64,000 bases of DNA from Ferribacterium limneticum (GCF_020510565.1 NZ_CP075189.1:248001-312000); one strand, 5' to 3'; positions 9,735-19,315 are shown, counted from the stretch's first letter. Notes: generated from the sequence alone by a model not told the origin. Translations and numbers: made by a program.

Positions 9735-12700
9735 GTGGTGTCATCACAGATGAATTCAATCGATATTTTCCCTTGGGACGACAACTTCAATACGGGGCTG
9801 TCCACGGTCGATGAGCAGCATCACCAGTTGGTCCGCCTGCTCAATGAGCTGGCCGGCCATGTCGCATTCAAGACCGATGAACTGGTGCTCGATCGCCTGT
9901 TCGACGAGCTGGCGGAGTACGCGGTCTACCATTTCGACTCGGAAGAGGCGATCTGGCGCACGTATCTGGTCAATGACCCCGGCGAGATAGCGCACCGCAG
10001 GACGCATGCTTCCTTTGTCGACGAAGTCGTGCGCATGCGCCAGGGATTGGCTTCGCGGCCCTTGATGGAAGTAGCCGAAGAGACGCTCGGCTTTCTCGCA
10101 CGCTGGCTCGCCTCGCACATTCTCGAGACCGACCGCTACATGGCCTATACCGTTCTGGCCATCAAGGATGGATTGCCGGTCGACGCCGCCAAGGTTCGGG
10201 CCAAGGAACAGATGGGCGGAACGACGCGGACGCTCATCGACATCATCCTGTCCATCTACGGCACCTTGTCCAACAATACCTTGCGACTGATGCGCGAACT
10301 GGCCGAACACCGCCAGGCCCAGACCTCGCTCAACGAGGCCAAGGCGGCGCTGGAGGCGTCGAACAGCCTGCTCCAGACGGTCGTCGGCAACGTGCCGGTG
10401 CGCATTTTCTGGAAAAGTCGTGAGCTCGACTACCTGGGCTGCAACCCGGCCTTTGCCCGGGATGCCGGCAAGCAGTCGCCGCAGGAACTGATTGGCCGGA
10501 GCGACTACGAGATGGGCTGGGCGCCGGAAGCCGATCTGTATCGCGCCGATGATCGCAAGGTCATCGAATCCGGTATTCCCAAGCTCAACTACGAGGAGCC
10601 GCAGACGACGCCGGACGGCAAAACCATCTGGCTGCGCTCATCCAAGGTTCCCCTCAAGGACGGCAACAACGAGATCATCGGCGTCCTCGGCATCTACGAC
10701 GACATCACGGCGCGCAAGGTCGGCGTCGAAGCGCTCAGGGAGAGCGAGGAGCGACTCCGGCTGGCCTTGCTGGCGGCAAATCAGGCCTGGTTCGACCTCG
10801 ACCTGGGCACCGGGGCGGTCGTCGTCAGCCCGAACTACGCACGGATGCTCGGCGAGGAGGCGGCTGAGTTCAAATCCAGCCTGGCCAACTGGCTCGACCA
10901 CATCCATCCTGACGACATCGTGGCGCTCAAGCAGCAATTCGATCGCTGCCTCAAGCTCCCGGGGGCACAGACCATGGAGTACCGGCGGCGGACCTCATCG
11001 GGCGACTGGATCTGGATGCAGTCGGTCGGCGAGGTTGTCGAGCGCGATGGCGATAATCGCCCGCTGCGCATGATCGGCATTCATACCGATATTTCCGAGC
11101 GCAAGAAATCGCTGAACGAACAAAACCGGCTCAATCGGGCCTTGCGCCTGCTCAGCGAGTGCAATCTGGCGCTGGTCAGAAACGACAGCGAAGTCGAGCT
11201 CTTGAAAGACGTCTGTCGTTTGATCGTCAAGACTGGCGGCTACATGAGCGCCTGGGTTGGCTATGGCGAACACGATGCGGGAAAAACCGTTCGTCCGGTC
11301 GCGCAGTCAGGCTGCGAGGCCGCTTATCTCGACAAGGCGAGAATTTCCTGGGATGGCGTCAGCCCCTATTCCGAAGGGCCGACGGCCCGGGCGATTCGTT
11401 CCGGCCAGACGCAAATCAACCAGGAGCTGCCGGCCAATAACGGCCAGGAGCCCTGGCGCCTCGCCGCCATCCGGCAAGGCTACCAGGCCGCCATCGCCCT
11501 GCCGCTCAAGCAGGGTGACAGCGTTCTCGGGGGGCTCTGCGTCTATGCCGCCGAATCCCATGCCTTCGGCCCGGAAGAGGTCAGCTTGCTCGAGGAGCTG
11601 GCGTCCAACCTGAGCTTTGGCATCATCGGCCTGCGCGCCCGGGTCCAGCGAGAAAAGGCCGAGGCGGCCAATAAAGCCAAAAGCTCCTTCATCGCCAACA
11701 TGTCGCACGAGATCCGCACGCCGCTCAATGCCATCAGCGGCATGGTGCATCTGCTGCGTCGTTCGGGCGTCACAGCGGAACAGGATGGGCGCCTCGAAAA
11801 AATCGATACGGCCGGCCAGCATCTGCTGGAAATCGTCAATGCCGTGCTCGATCTGTCGAAAATTGACGCTGACAAGCTGGAACTGGAAGACAGCGCCATC
11901 GACATCAATGCCATTCTCGACAACGCCGCGGCCATGGTGCACGACAAGGCCCGGGCCAAGAATGTCGCCTTGCTGGTCACGCATGCCCCGAATCTGCGGC
12001 TGCGGGGCGACCGGACCCGGCTGCAACAGGCTGTCCTGAACTACCTGTCCAATGCCGTGAAATTTACTGATGCCGGCCAGATCGAGCTCGGCTGCCGGGT
12101 CGTCGAATCGACGCCGGACGAGGTGCTGATCCGTCTCGAAGTCAGGGACAGCGGGATCGGAATTCCGGCCGACGCCTTGCCCAGGCTCTTCTCTGCTTTT
12201 GAGCAGGCGGACAATTCGACGACGCGCAAGTACGGTGGCACCGGCCTCGGCCTGGCCATCACCAAGAAATTCGCCCAGTTGATGCAGGGTGATGCCGGGG
12301 CCGAGAGCGTTCCCGGGCAGGGCAGCACCTTCTGGTTCACGGCCCGGCTCAAAGTTGTCGGGCCGGCCGCGACGGGCTCGGGCGATGCGTCGCCGGCGAA
12401 TACCGAGGCAACGCTGCGCGGCCATTTCGCCGGCCGCCGCGTTCTGCTCGTTGAAGACGAACCGATCAATCAGGAAATTGCCCGCATGTTGCTGGAAGAC
12501 GTCGGCCTCGTCGTCGATGTCGCCAATGACGGCGTCGAAGCCGTTGCCGCCGCTGCCGACCAGTCCTACGATCTGCTGCTGATGGACATGCAGATGCCGC
12601 AGATGGACGGCCTCGAGGCGACGCAGCGGATCCGCCGGCTGGCGGGATACAGCGCGACGCCGATCATCGCCATGACCGCCAACGCCTTCGTTGATGACCG

Positions 12701-12809
12701 GCAGCGCTGCATGGTCGCCGGCATGAGCGACTTCATCGCCAAGCCGGTCAATCCGGATGTGCTGTTCGCGACCTTGCTCAGGAACTTCGAGGCCTTGCCG
12801 GAGAGCTGA
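9735..12809 (+). CDS. Hybrid histidine kinase with N-terminal hemerythrin domain
   Basis: About 1020 residues with no membrane segment, so probably cytoplasmic. The N-terminal 130 residues are a bacteriohemerythrin with all expected diiron ligands: [27 protein letters not shown] and [10 protein letters not shown]. Two PAS domains (about 210-340 and 345-460), a GAF domain (about 475-635), HisKA (His near 658, [11 protein letters not shown]), HATPase ([10 protein letters not shown]) and a receiver (Asp near 951, LLMDMQMPQ) follow. Hemerythrins bind O2 reversibly, so an oxygen- or redox-sensing kinase is likely. The start is uncertain: GTG at 9735 or 9738, or ATG at 9750, with no clear ribosome site for any of them. 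Confidence 0.92.
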   Translation: MVSSQMNSIDIFPWDDNFNTGLSTVDEQHHQLVRLLNELAGHVAFKTDELVLDRLFDELAEYAVYHFDSEEAIWRTYLVNDPGEIAHRRTHASFVDEVVRMRQGLASRPLMEVAEETLGFLARWLASHILETDRYMAYTVLAIKDGLPVDAAKVRAKEQMGGTTRTLIDIILSIYGTLSNNTLRLMRELAEHRQAQTSLNEAKAALEASNSLLQTVVGNVPVRIFWKSRELDYLGCNPAFARDAGKQSPQELIGRSDYEMGWAPEADLYRADDRKVIESGIPKLNYEEPQTTPDGKTIWLRSSKVPLKDGNNEIIGVLGIYDDITARKVGVEALRESEERLRLALLAANQAWFDLDLGTGAVVVSPNYARMLGEEAAEFKSSLANWLDHIHPDDIVALKQQFDRCLKLPGAQTMEYRRRTSSGDWIWMQSVGEVVERDGDNRPLRMIGIHTDISERKKSLNEQNRLNRALRLLSECNLALVRNDSEVELLKDVCRLIVKTGGYMSAWVGYGEHDAGKTVRPVAQSGCEAAYLDKARISWDGVSPYSEGPTARAIRSGQTQINQELPANNGQEPWRLAAIRQGYQAAIALPLKQGDSVLGGLCVYAAESHAFGPEEVSLLEELASNLSFGIIGLRARVQREKAEAANKAKSSFIANMSHEIRTPLNAISGMVHLLRRSGVTAEQDGRLEKIDTAGQHLLEIVNAVLDLSKIDADKLELEDSAIDINAILDNAAAMVHDKARAKNVALLVTHAPNLRLRGDRTRLQQAVLNYLSNAVKFTDAGQIELGCRVVESTPDEVLIRLEVRDSGIGIPADALPRLFSAFEQADNSTTRKYGGTGLGLAITKKFAQLMQGDAGAESVPGQGSTFWFTARLKVVGPAATGSGDASPANTEATLRGHFAGRRVLLVEDEPINQEIARMLLEDVGLVVDVANDGVEAVAAAADQSYDLLLMDMQMPQMDGLEATQRIRRLAGYSATPIIAMTANAFVDDRQRCMVAGMSDFIAKPVNPDVLFATLLRNFEALPES

Positions 12810-12858
12810 ATCAGGCCGGATGTGCCGGGCGGAGCGAGGTGCTTGGCGTCGCCCGGGA

Positions 12859-12893
12859 TTTCATTTTTGCGCTGTTTTTCCGGTTGACCGTGG
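12859..12893 (-). repeat. Dispersed repeat, copy 4
   Basis: Minus-strand reading CCACGGTCAACCGGAAAAA then CAGCGCAAAAATGAAAT. It lies between the convergent kinase and ClpX-like genes. Confidence 0.87.
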
Positions 12894-12909
12894 GAACACG
12901 GCCGGCTTC

Positions 12910-13908
12910 TCAGCCCGTGGCAATCTCGGCGCGCTCGAACAGCGAGCGGATGACGACCCGGCGGATGCCCGGATTGTCCGGCACGGCGTACATCACGTCG
13001 GTCATCATTTCCTCAAAAATGCCGCGCAGGCTGCGCGCCCCGGCCTTGTACTCGATGGCCAGCTCGGCCATCTGGCGGAAGACGTCGGGGGCGATCTGGA
13101 GGTCGACGCCGTCGGCCGCCAGCATGGCCCGGAACTGGCGGTAGATGGCGTTCTTCGGCTCGGTCAGGATGCGCACCAGCATGTCCTGGGAAAGATCATG
13201 CAGGCGGGTGACGATGGGCAGGCGACCGGCGAATTCGGGGATCAGGCCGAATTCGAGCAGGTCGGTCGGTTTGACGCGGGCGTTCAGGCGTTCGAGGATT
13301 TTCTGGTCTTCGCCCTCGGTCGTCGAAATGAAGCCGAAGGTGTGCGTCTTGGTCAGGATGTGGTCGAGCCCGACGAAGGCGCCGCCGCAAATGAACAGCA
13401 CGTTCGTCGTGTCGATATGCCGCCCGTCCTTGAGCCGCACCGGCGCGCCTTCCATGATCTTGAGCAGGGCGTGCTGGACGCTTTCGCCCGAGGTGGCGCG
13501 GGCCTGGCCGCCGACGGCCTTGAGCTTGTCGACCTCATCGACGAAGACGATGCCGCGCTGGGCAAGCTCGATGTCGTCGTTGGCGCGGTCAATCAGGCGA
13601 TGCAGGATAGCCTCGATCTCGTCGCCGACGAATTGCGTCTGGGCCAGCGAGGTGGCGTCGGCGGTGACGAAAGGCACGTCGAGAATGCGCGCCAGCGTTT
13701 CGCAGAGCAGGGTCTTGCCGGTGCCGGTCGGGCCGATGAGCAGGATGTTGCTTTTGGTCAGTTCGACGCTGTCCACCGCAGCATTCGCCGCCATGCGCCG
13801 GAAGTGGGCGTAAATGGCGACGGCCAGCGTGCGCTTGGCTTCTTCCTGCCCGATGACGTGTTCGGAAAGCTGGCGGACGATTTCGCTGGGTTTGAGCTGG
13901 GTGGACAT
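12910..13908 (-). CDS. ClpX-like AAA+ ATPase lacking the zinc-binding domain
   Basis: The protein has 332 residues, against about 420 for ClpX, and starts directly with the AAA+ part (MSTQLKPSEIVRQLSEHVIGQ). It has Walker A GPTGTGKT, Walker B IVFVDEVDKL, and the ClpX sensor segment LIPEFAGRLPIVTRL. The N-terminal C4 zinc domain that recruits adaptors is absent. The pore loop is QFVG where ClpX has GYVG, and the ClpP-docking IGF loop appears as FGF. It is probably a ClpX paralogue unfolding a special substrate, with or without ClpP. It is encoded on the same strand as minCDE, starting 40 bases beyond the minE stop, so it could be transcribed with them. Confidence 0.85.
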   Translation of the reverse strand: MSTQLKPSEIVRQLSEHVIGQEEAKRTLAVAIYAHFRRMAANAAVDSVELTKSNILLIGPTGTGKTLLCETLARILDVPFVTADATSLAQTQFVGDEIEAILHRLIDRANDDIELAQRGIVFVDEVDKLKAVGGQARATSGESVQHALLKIMEGAPVRLKDGRHIDTTNVLFICGGAFVGLDHILTKTHTFGFISTTEGEDQKILERLNARVKPTDLLEFGLIPEFAGRLPIVTRLHDLSQDMLVRILTEPKNAIYRQFRAMLAADGVDLQIAPDVFRQMAELAIEYKAGARSLRGIFEEMMTDVMYAVPDNPGIRRVVIRSLFERAEIATG

Positions 13909-13948
13909 CGGGGCGCTCCTCGGACGGAATGCCCCGATGCTAGTCTTC

Positions 13949-14206
13949 TCAGCCCTTTTCGGGAAGGACGATATTGACTTCGAGGACTTCGTAATTGCCC
14001 TGTTTCTCGAGCGAAACGCGAATGTCCTCGGTGTTCACCTTGACGTACTTGGAGATCACGGCGATCAGCTCGCGTTGCAGGTCGGGCAGGAAATTGGCGC
14101 TGCTGCCGCCACCATCGCGTTCGTGGGCGATGATCAGTTGCAGGCGTTCCTTGGCCAGGTGAGCGGTTTTCGGCTGGTTGCCAAACAGTTTCTGGAGCCA
14201 GGACAT
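13949..14206 (-). CDS. minE: Cell division topological specificity factor MinE
   Basis: The protein has 85 residues, the normal size. The N-terminal membrane/MinD-binding part (MSWLQKLFG, then [17 protein letters not shown]) precedes the beta domain ([29 protein letters not shown]). MinE stimulates MinD ATPase and drives pole-to-pole oscillation of MinCD so that division occurs at mid-cell. The start codon follows the minD stop with one base between them, and the order is minC-minD-minE. Confidence 0.97.
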   Translation of the reverse strand: MSWLQKLFGNQPKTAHLAKERLQLIIAHERDGGGSSANFLPDLQRELIAVISKYVKVNTEDIRVSLEKQGNYEVLEVNIVLPEKG

Positions 14207-14207
14207 C

Positions 14208-15023
14208 TCACTTGCCTCCGAACAGGCGCTTCAGGAGGCCCGGCTTGACGTAATCGACGAAACGCAGCGGCTTGTCCTCGCCGAGGAAGCGGCTGATCAC
14301 GTCGTTGTAGGCCTCGGCCGCATCGGTATCCTTCTGGTGGATGACCGGCGAGCCCTGGTTGGAGGCTTGCAGGACTTCTTCCGATTCCGGAATGACGCCG
14401 ATGATGGGCACCCGGAGGATTTCCTGGATGTCCTTGTACGACAGCATTTCGCCGGCCTCGACGCGGGTCGGGTTGTAGCGCGTGATGAGCAGGTGTTCCT
14501 TGATCGGGTCGCGGCCTTCGATGGCACGCCGCGACTTGGCCTGCAGGATGCCGAGGATGCGGTCGGAGTCGCGCACGGACGAGACTTCCGGGTTGGTCAC
14601 GACGAGTGCTTCGTCGGCGAAGGTCAGGGCCATGATGGCGCCCGATTCGATACCGGCCGGCGAGTCGCAGACGATGTAGTCGAAGCCCTGGTGTTCGAGT
14701 TCCTTGATGACTTTCTCGACGCCTTCCTCGGTCAGCGCATCCTTGTCGCGCGTTTGCGAGGCGGGCAGCACGTAGAGATTGTCGGCGTGCTTGTCCTTGA
14801 TCAGCGCCTGGGTCAGCGTCGCCTCGCCGTTGATGACGTTGATCAGGTCATAAACGACGCGGCGTTCGCAGCCCATGATCAGGTCGAGATTGCGCAGGCC
14901 GACGTCGAAGTCGATGACGGCCGTCTTGAAGCCGCGCTGGGCGAGGCCGGTGGAAAAGCTGGCGCTGGTGGTGGTCTTGCCGACCCCGCCTTTGCCGGAA
15001 GTTACGACGACGATTCTGGTCAC
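14208..15023 (-). CDS. minD: Septum site-determining ATPase MinD
   Basis: The protein has 271 residues. It carries the deviant Walker A motif [12 protein letters not shown] near residues 10-20, the [16 protein letters not shown] segment, and the C-terminal amphipathic membrane helix ([12 protein letters not shown]). It dimerises with ATP on the membrane, carries MinC, and is released by MinE. It sits between minC and minE on the minus strand. Confidence 0.98.
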   Translation of the reverse strand: MTRIVVVTSGKGGVGKTTTSASFSTGLAQRGFKTAVIDFDVGLRNLDLIMGCERRVVYDLINVINGEATLTQALIKDKHADNLYVLPASQTRDKDALTEEGVEKVIKELEHQGFDYIVCDSPAGIESGAIMALTFADEALVVTNPEVSSVRDSDRILGILQAKSRRAIEGRDPIKEHLLITRYNPTRVEAGEMLSYKDIQEILRVPIIGVIPESEEVLQASNQGSPVIHQKDTDAAEAYNDVISRFLGEDKPLRFVDYVKPGLLKRLFGGK

Positions 15024-15074
15024 GTGAGTTCTCGCTGGGTAGGTTATGAAAAGGAGTCGCGTCGAAACGCGCGA

Positions 15075-15845
15075 TTAACGGAGGGCCAGGGCCGCGACGG
15101 TCAGGCGGCTTTCGCCACCGTCCTCGATCAGGCAGACGGTCGCCGGCTGGCGGGCGAGTTCGGCGGGAACGCCGGCCTCGAAAGTGCGGTAGATGCCGGC
15201 CACGGAAACCAGTTCCGCTTCCAGGCAGGTGGTGAAGATGCGGGCTGTCTTGTCGCCGCTGGCGCCTGCCAGGGCGCGGCCGCGCAGCGGGGCGTAGACG
15301 TGGATGTTGCCGTCGGCGATGACCTCGGCGCCGGCGCTGATCATGGCCGTGACGATCAGGTCGCTGCCCTTGGCGTAGAAACGCTGGCCGGAGCGCAGCG
15401 GTTTGTCGAGCGTGACGGTGCGCGGGGCGGGTTCGGGAGCGGGCGGCGGGGCGACGATCGGTGCCGGTTCTGGCGCGGTGGCGGGCGGCGGCGCTTCGGC
15501 TGCTTTCGGACGGGCCGTGCTGCGGCCCAGAGCATCGGCGCCAACTGCCGGCAGACCGGCGGCAAGCGCCGTGCTGGCCAACTCCTCCGGTAGGCCGCGT
15601 GTGGCGATGGCGTGTAGGCCGGAACCGCGCAGCAAATCGCAAATCCCGGCCAAATCGGGGCTATCCGGTAGATTTTCGGCGGGGCTGAAATCAAGGACCG
15701 CTAGCTCGTTCTCGAAAAAGTCCGGGCTATTGCCGGTCAGTTCGCCCAGTGCGGCGTGCAGCGTGGCGAGGTCGGTGGTACGGAGCTGTGTCTGGATGAT
15801 CTTGAGCGAAGTGCCCTTGAACTGAATCGGTGCGTCTTTGGCCAT
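15075..15845 (-). CDS. minC: Septum site-determining protein MinC
   Basis: The protein has 256 residues from the ATG at 15845 ([18 protein letters not shown]). An N-terminal FtsZ-inhibiting domain (to about 105) is joined by an Ala/Pro-rich linker (about 110-145) to the C-terminal beta-helix domain ([34 protein letters not shown]). The frame is open further upstream, but that part overlaps the divergent gpmI region and has no family match. MinC blocks FtsZ ring assembly near the poles when recruited by MinD. Confidence 0.96.
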   Translation of the reverse strand: MAKDAPIQFKGTSLKIIQTQLRTTDLATLHAALGELTGNSPDFFENELAVLDFSPAENLPDSPDLAGICDLLRGSGLHAIATRGLPEELASTALAAGLPAVGADALGRSTARPKAAEAPPPATAPEPAPIVAPPPAPEPAPRTVTLDKPLRSGQRFYAKGSDLIVTAMISAGAEVIADGNIHVYAPLRGRALAGASGDKTARIFTTCLEAELVSVAGIYRTFEAGVPAELARQPATVCLIEDGGESRLTVAALALR

Positions 15846-16017
15846 GCCTGCTGCGGTGTTGCGGAAAGGGGCGCGATTATCCCATAGGCGACCAGTGTAA
15901 AAAATGAAACTTGTGTAACGGTGCGTTCCGGTGCAGGCCAATGCAGAATGGATAGAGATGGGCTGGGGCGAGTCGCAGCAAGCGGGTAAAATGACGGTTT
16001 TTGCCGAAAGCCAGCCC

Positions 16018-17658
16018 ATGCTGAACAAGCTCTCCGCCTTCCCCGGTGTTCACGGCCCGGTCGTCATCATCGTCATGGACGGCTACGGCCTGCCCAAGAC
16101 CGATGTCGGCAGCGCCATCGCCGCCGCCCGCAAGCCGACACTCGACCGCCTTTTCGCCAACTACCCGAATATCCGCCTGCGCGCCCACGGTACGGCCGTC
16201 GGCATGCCGTCCGACGACGACATGGGCAATTCCGAAGTTGGCCACAACGCCATCGGCGCCGGTCAGGTTTACAGCCAGGGCGCCTCGCTGGTCTCGAACG
16301 CCATTGCTTCCGGCGCCATCTGGCAGGGCGAGGCGTGGCAGCAGATCATTGCCGGCGCAAAGGCCGGTCGCGGCGTGTTGCATTTGCTGGGGCTGTTCTC
16401 CGACGGCAACGTGCACAGCCATATCGACCATCTCAAAGCCATGGTCGTCCAGGCCAAGGCTGAAGGAATCAAGACCGTGCGCGTGCACGCCCTGCTTGAT
16501 GGCCGCGATGTGCCGGAAACCAGTGCGCTCGATTACGTCGTGCCGTTTGAAGCCTTTCTCGCCGAGATCAGCGCCGACGGCTTCGATGCCCGCATCGCCT
16601 CGGGCGGTGGCCGCCAGTACATCACCATGGATCGCTACGACGCCAACTGGGCGATGGTCGAAAAGGGCTGGAAGACGCACGTGCTCGGCCTGGGCACGCA
16701 GTTCCCGAACGCGACTGCTGCGGTCAACGGCCTGCGCGAGCAAAATCCGGGCACCATCGACCAGGATCTGCCGGAATTCGTCATCGCCGACGGTGGCAAG
16801 GCCATCGGTACCATCGAGGACGGCGATTCGGTCGTCTTCTTCAACTTCCGTGGCGACCGCGCCATCGAAATCACGCGGGCCTTCGAGGAAGCGGCTTTCG
16901 ACAAGTTCGACCGCATCCGCGCCCCGCAGGTGACCTACGCCGGCATGCTGCAATACGACGGCGACCTCAAGCTGCCGGCCCGTTTCCTGGTCGCCCCGCC
17001 GGCGATCAAAGACACGACGGGCGAATGGTTCGCCAAGTCGGGCATCGCGCAGTTTGCCTGCTCGGAAACGCAGAAATTCGGTCACGTCACCTATTTCTGG
17101 AACGGCAACCGCTCCGGCAAGTTCGACGGCGAAACCTGGCAGGAAGTGCCGAGCGACGTCGTGCCTTTCGAGCAGCGCCCGTGGATGAAGGCGGCCGAAA
17201 TCGCCGATGCCATGATCGCCGCCATCCAGTCCGGCCAGTACCAGACCCTGCGCTGCAATTTCGCCAACGGCGACATGGTCGGCCACACCGGCAACTTCTA
17301 CGCCGCGACGCTCGCCGTCGAAGCCGTCGACCTGTCGCTGGCCCGCGTGCTCCAGGCCGTCGATGCGGCCGGCGGTGTGGCGCTGATCACGGCCGACCAC
17401 GGCAATGCCGACGAAATGTTCGAACTGGACAAGAAGACCAAGCTGCCGGCCATGAACAAGGACGGCTCGTTCAAGGCCAAGACCGCGCACACGCTGAACC
17501 CCGTGCCGCTAATCCTCTACGACAACGTGAGTGGCGGCAAACTGGGTCTCAAGCAGACGGAAACGGCCGGCCTGTCGAACATCGCCGCCACCGTTGCCAA
17601 CCTGCTCGGGCTGGAGAAGCATGCAGCCTGGGACGACAGCGTGCTCGATATCAAATAA
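16018..17658 (+). CDS. gpmI: 2,3-Bisphosphoglycerate-independent phosphoglycerate mutase
   Basis: About 546 residues from the ATG at 16018 ([22 protein letters not shown]), a rather long iPGM of the type with extra insertions. The metal/phosphate site is visible: VMDGYG, the catalytic serine near residue 72 in [13 protein letters not shown], and [10 protein letters not shown] near the C-terminus. It interconverts 3- and 2-phosphoglycerate in glycolysis and gluconeogenesis. ATG 15991 is an alternative start; the frame is open to 15931. The gene is divergent from minC and ends at a strong terminator. Confidence 0.95.
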   Translation: MLNKLSAFPGVHGPVVIIVMDGYGLPKTDVGSAIAAARKPTLDRLFANYPNIRLRAHGTAVGMPSDDDMGNSEVGHNAIGAGQVYSQGASLVSNAIASGAIWQGEAWQQIIAGAKAGRGVLHLLGLFSDGNVHSHIDHLKAMVVQAKAEGIKTVRVHALLDGRDVPETSALDYVVPFEAFLAEISADGFDARIASGGGRQYITMDRYDANWAMVEKGWKTHVLGLGTQFPNATAAVNGLREQNPGTIDQDLPEFVIADGGKAIGTIEDGDSVVFFNFRGDRAIEITRAFEEAAFDKFDRIRAPQVTYAGMLQYDGDLKLPARFLVAPPAIKDTTGEWFAKSGIAQFACSETQKFGHVTYFWNGNRSGKFDGETWQEVPSDVVPFEQRPWMKAAEIADAMIAAIQSGQYQTLRCNFANGDMVGHTGNFYAATLAVEAVDLSLARVLQAVDAAGGVALITADHGNADEMFELDKKTKLPAMNKDGSFKAKTAHTLNPVPLILYDNVSGGKLGLKQTETAGLSNIAATVANLLGLEKHAAWDDSVLDIK

Positions 17659-17675
17659 GGAATTCCGGCACAAGA

Positions 17676-17716
17676 AAATGGGCGTCTTGCCGTGTGGCAG
17701 ACGCCCATTTCATTTT
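17676..17716 (+). terminator. Intrinsic terminator of gpmI
   Basis: A perfect 12-bp stem (AAATGGGCGTCT / AGACGCCCATTT) with an 11-base loop is followed by CATTTTTT. The last arm runs into copy 5 of the dispersed repeat. Confidence 0.9.
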
Positions 17717-17742
17717 TTGCGATTTTTTCCGGTTGACCGTGG
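17708..17742 (-). repeat. Dispersed repeat, copy 5
   Basis: Minus-strand reading CCACGGTCAACCGGAAAAA, then ATCGCAAAAAATGAAAT. It overlaps the end of the gpmI terminator between two convergent genes. Confidence 0.87.
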
Positions 17743-17766
17743 CAACCGGTCGGCAGCCAGAAAAAA

Positions 17767-17973
17767 CTAGCTTTTCGACTTGCCTTGCGCCTTGTCGAGT
17801 TCCGCCAGCAGTCGCAAGGCGCGTTCCCGGTTTTTTTCCTTGGCGGCGGCGCGTTCGGCCACCTTGGCGGCTTCGTCCAGCGACGCCTTGAGCAGCGCTT
17901 CGTGCGGTGTCAGGCCGCCCATGGCAGCGCTGAGCATACGCTCGACTTTTTCGTCGAGATCTTTGTCCGGCAT
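17767..17973 (-). CDS. Small charged hypothetical protein
   Basis: A 68-residue protein from ATG 17973 (MPDKDLDEKVERMLSAAMGG), chosen because GGAG lies six bases upstream; ATG 17985 would add four residues. It is rich in Ala, Lys, Glu and Arg and probably all helical or coiled coil (AAKVAERAAAKEKNRERALRL is the central part). No membrane segment or known motif was recognised. Function unknown. Confidence 0.65.
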   Translation of the reverse strand: MPDKDLDEKVERMLSAAMGGLTPHEALLKASLDEAAKVAERAAAKEKNRERALRLLAELDKAQGKSKS

Positions 17974-18043
17974 CGGAATCTCCATCAGGATCGGCTACAG
18001 ACTTGGCGCTTCACTCAGGGTGGGCAGCGCCAAGTCGCTATCG

Positions 18044-18292
18044 TTATTTGACGCCCGGTTTTCGGCCCGGCGCCGGGCGTGGAATATACCCCGAAATCCG
18101 GCATTGAAAGCCTTCAATTGCCTTGCCTTTGACGTAGCTGGTCACGCTGCAGCGCGAAATGTCGCCGCGGGCGGATAGCTCGGTCAGCGAGGCGCGGACA
18201 TCGGCCAGGGGCATATTGATCGCTGCGGCGATATCGAAATCGAGCAACTGGCCATGTTTCTTGAGGTGTTCGAGAACTTTTGTGGCGTGCAT
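18044..18292 (-). CDS. Small winged-helix-like DNA-binding protein, hypothetical
   Basis: An 82-residue protein from ATG 18292 (MHATKVLEHLKKHGQLLDFD), preceded by AAGGAA. The pattern of short helices followed by a turn (AAAINMPLADVRASLTELSARGDISRCSVTSY) resembles a winged helix-turn-helix that reads DNA. The tail is basic and Pro-rich (YIPRPAPGRKPGVK). The frame continues upstream to 18484 only through the small-RNA region. Function unknown; a small regulator is the best guess. Confidence 0.65.
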   Translation of the reverse strand: MHATKVLEHLKKHGQLLDFDIAAAINMPLADVRASLTELSARGDISRCSVTSYVKGKAIEGFQCRISGYIPRPAPGRKPGVK

Positions 18293-18420
18293 CAGGATTC
18301 CTTTCGATGGCTTGAACGGGTTTCGCTTCCGCGTTACGACGCGGAATGGATGGCCGCTTTCGGCAATAAAACAAACTCCGCATTTTGTTGCGCCTGCACA
18401 CGGCGGCCGGGGCAAGGCAA

Positions 18421-18484
18421 ACAAAAAAAGAAGCCCGCACGGGGCGGGCTTAAATCCATTTCTTGGAGGAGATGGAGGAGACAA
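18421..18484 (-). ncRNA. Candidate anti-Shine-Dalgarno small RNA downstream of the phasin gene
   Basis: The minus strand shows a sigma-70-like promoter (18490-18518), then about 30 bases of C/U-rich sequence starting TTGTCTCCTCC and containing a second CTCCTCC. It ends in a stem AAGCCCGC / GCGGGCTT followed by a run of seven T. The phasin terminator at 18616-18647 separates it from the phasin transcript. The 5' part is complementary to ribosome sites: GGAGACAA of the phasin gene, GGAGGAGACA of the HAAT binding protein at 40041. No protein-coding frame fits the transcript. The call rests on promoter plus terminator plus motif; expression is untested. Confidence 0.5.
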
Positions 18485-18489
18485 GGTTC

Positions 18490-18518
18490 ATTATGCCCCC
18501 AAGTATTGTGCACCGCAA
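18490..18518 (-). promoter_or_regulatory. Predicted sigma-70 promoter of the candidate small RNA
   Basis: Minus-strand -35 TTGCGG (18518-18513), 17-base spacer, -10 CATAAT (18495-18490). The -35 lies inside TGTTGCGGTGCACAAT (18520-18505), which differs by one base from a sequence upstream of the phasin gene. Confidence 0.6.
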
Positions 18519-18615
18519 CATGTTTTATGTATCAAATTGTGTCGACGGGTTTTTCGCGACTGGCTAATCGTCGCTTTGGCTCTCTGTGTCGATGTTCCAG
18601 CGATTAAACGCAGGC

Positions 18616-18647
18616 CAAAAAAAGCCCCGCGGCAGGCGCGGGGCTTT
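18616..18647 (-). terminator. Intrinsic terminator of the phasin gene
   Basis: An 11-bp stem (AAAGCCCCGCG / CGCGGGGCTTT) with a five-base loop is followed on the minus strand by a run of seven T. It begins 24 bases after the phasin stop. Confidence 0.9.
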
Positions 18648-18670
18648 CGATTTCGGGAGGCCCGAAAGAA

Positions 18671-19186
18671 TTACTTGGACTTCTTGGTGACGGCAGCGAT
18701 GTTGGCCTGGGCTGCATCAGCAAATTGCTTGGCCATGGTGTTCATGTTGCCGAAAGCCGAGTTGGCGGCAGCGATGGCGCTCTGGATCGCGGCAACAGCA
18801 CCTTCGGAACCAGCCGGAGCCGACTTGGTGGCCTTTTCGACCATGCCGGCGATGGACTTCTGGAAGTCACCGAACTGGGCTTCGACCATCTTGGCCAGAT
18901 CCTGTTGGGTCTGGGCAGTGATTTCATAGACGGAACGCGAGTAGGCAACAGCCTTCTCGACAGCCGGCTGGGCCAGGGCGGTTTGAGCGGCGAGGGCTTC
19001 CTTCGGATCCTTGGCACCCATGACCGACTTGACGCCGGAAACGGTATCTTCCAGAGCAGCGCGGGCGGTGTTCAGGTTGAGGGCAGCGATGCGCTCGGCG
19101 GATGCCAGGGCGGTGTTGGCGACGGACAACAGGGAGTCAACGGTTGCTTTGTTGGCGGCGGCGAATTGCTCAGGATTGATAGACAT
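18671..19186 (-). CDS. Phasin family protein (PHA granule-associated)
   Basis: A 171-residue protein from ATG 19186 (MSINPEQFAAANKATVDSLL), preceded by GGAGACAAC. It is almost entirely amphipathic helix, Ala-rich, with the phasin pattern (LNLNTARAALEDTVSGVKSV, AQTQQDLAKMVEAQFGDFQK). Phasins coat polyhydroxyalkanoate granules, control their size, and are usually highly expressed when PHA accumulates. PhaM, another granule protein, is encoded at 47794. The gene has its own terminator and a -10 box at 19232-19227, so it is probably monocistronic. The copy number of phasin genes in this genome cannot be seen here. Confidence 0.93.
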   Translation of the reverse strand: MSINPEQFAAANKATVDSLLSVANTALASAERIAALNLNTARAALEDTVSGVKSVMGAKDPKEALAAQTALAQPAVEKAVAYSRSVYEITAQTQQDLAKMVEAQFGDFQKSIAGMVEKATKSAPAGSEGAVAAIQSAIAAANSAFGNMNTMAKQFADAAQANIAAVTKKSK

Positions 19187-19226
19187 GTGTTGTCTCCAGA
19201 AAGGGTTATCGGTGTGTTCGGCAACG

Positions 19227-19265
19227 AGTATAGCGCACAATCTGTGAAAATTGTGCACTGCAACA
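19227..19265 (-). promoter_or_regulatory. Phasin promoter with candidate operator
   Basis: Minus-strand TATACT (19232-19227) is a good -10 box; no strong -35 is seen. Upstream, TGTTGCAGTGCACAAT (19265-19250) matches the small-RNA promoter motif with one difference. GCACAAT and ATTGTGC also form an inverted repeat (19235-19256). A PhaR-type repressor is the obvious candidate ligand, but this is inference. Confidence 0.5.
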
Positions 19266-19315
19266 ATTTTGTTGTCGTGGGTGATGCAGGCGTTATTGAA
19301 CGTGGCCAGCCGACT

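Noticed and set aside
18492-18557. A 21-codon plus-strand frame with a strong GGAGG upstream (starting MPPSIVHRNM)
   Set aside because: It lies across the minus-strand small-RNA promoter, has no terminator or family support, and the purine run is better explained as the complement of the CTCCTCC modules.
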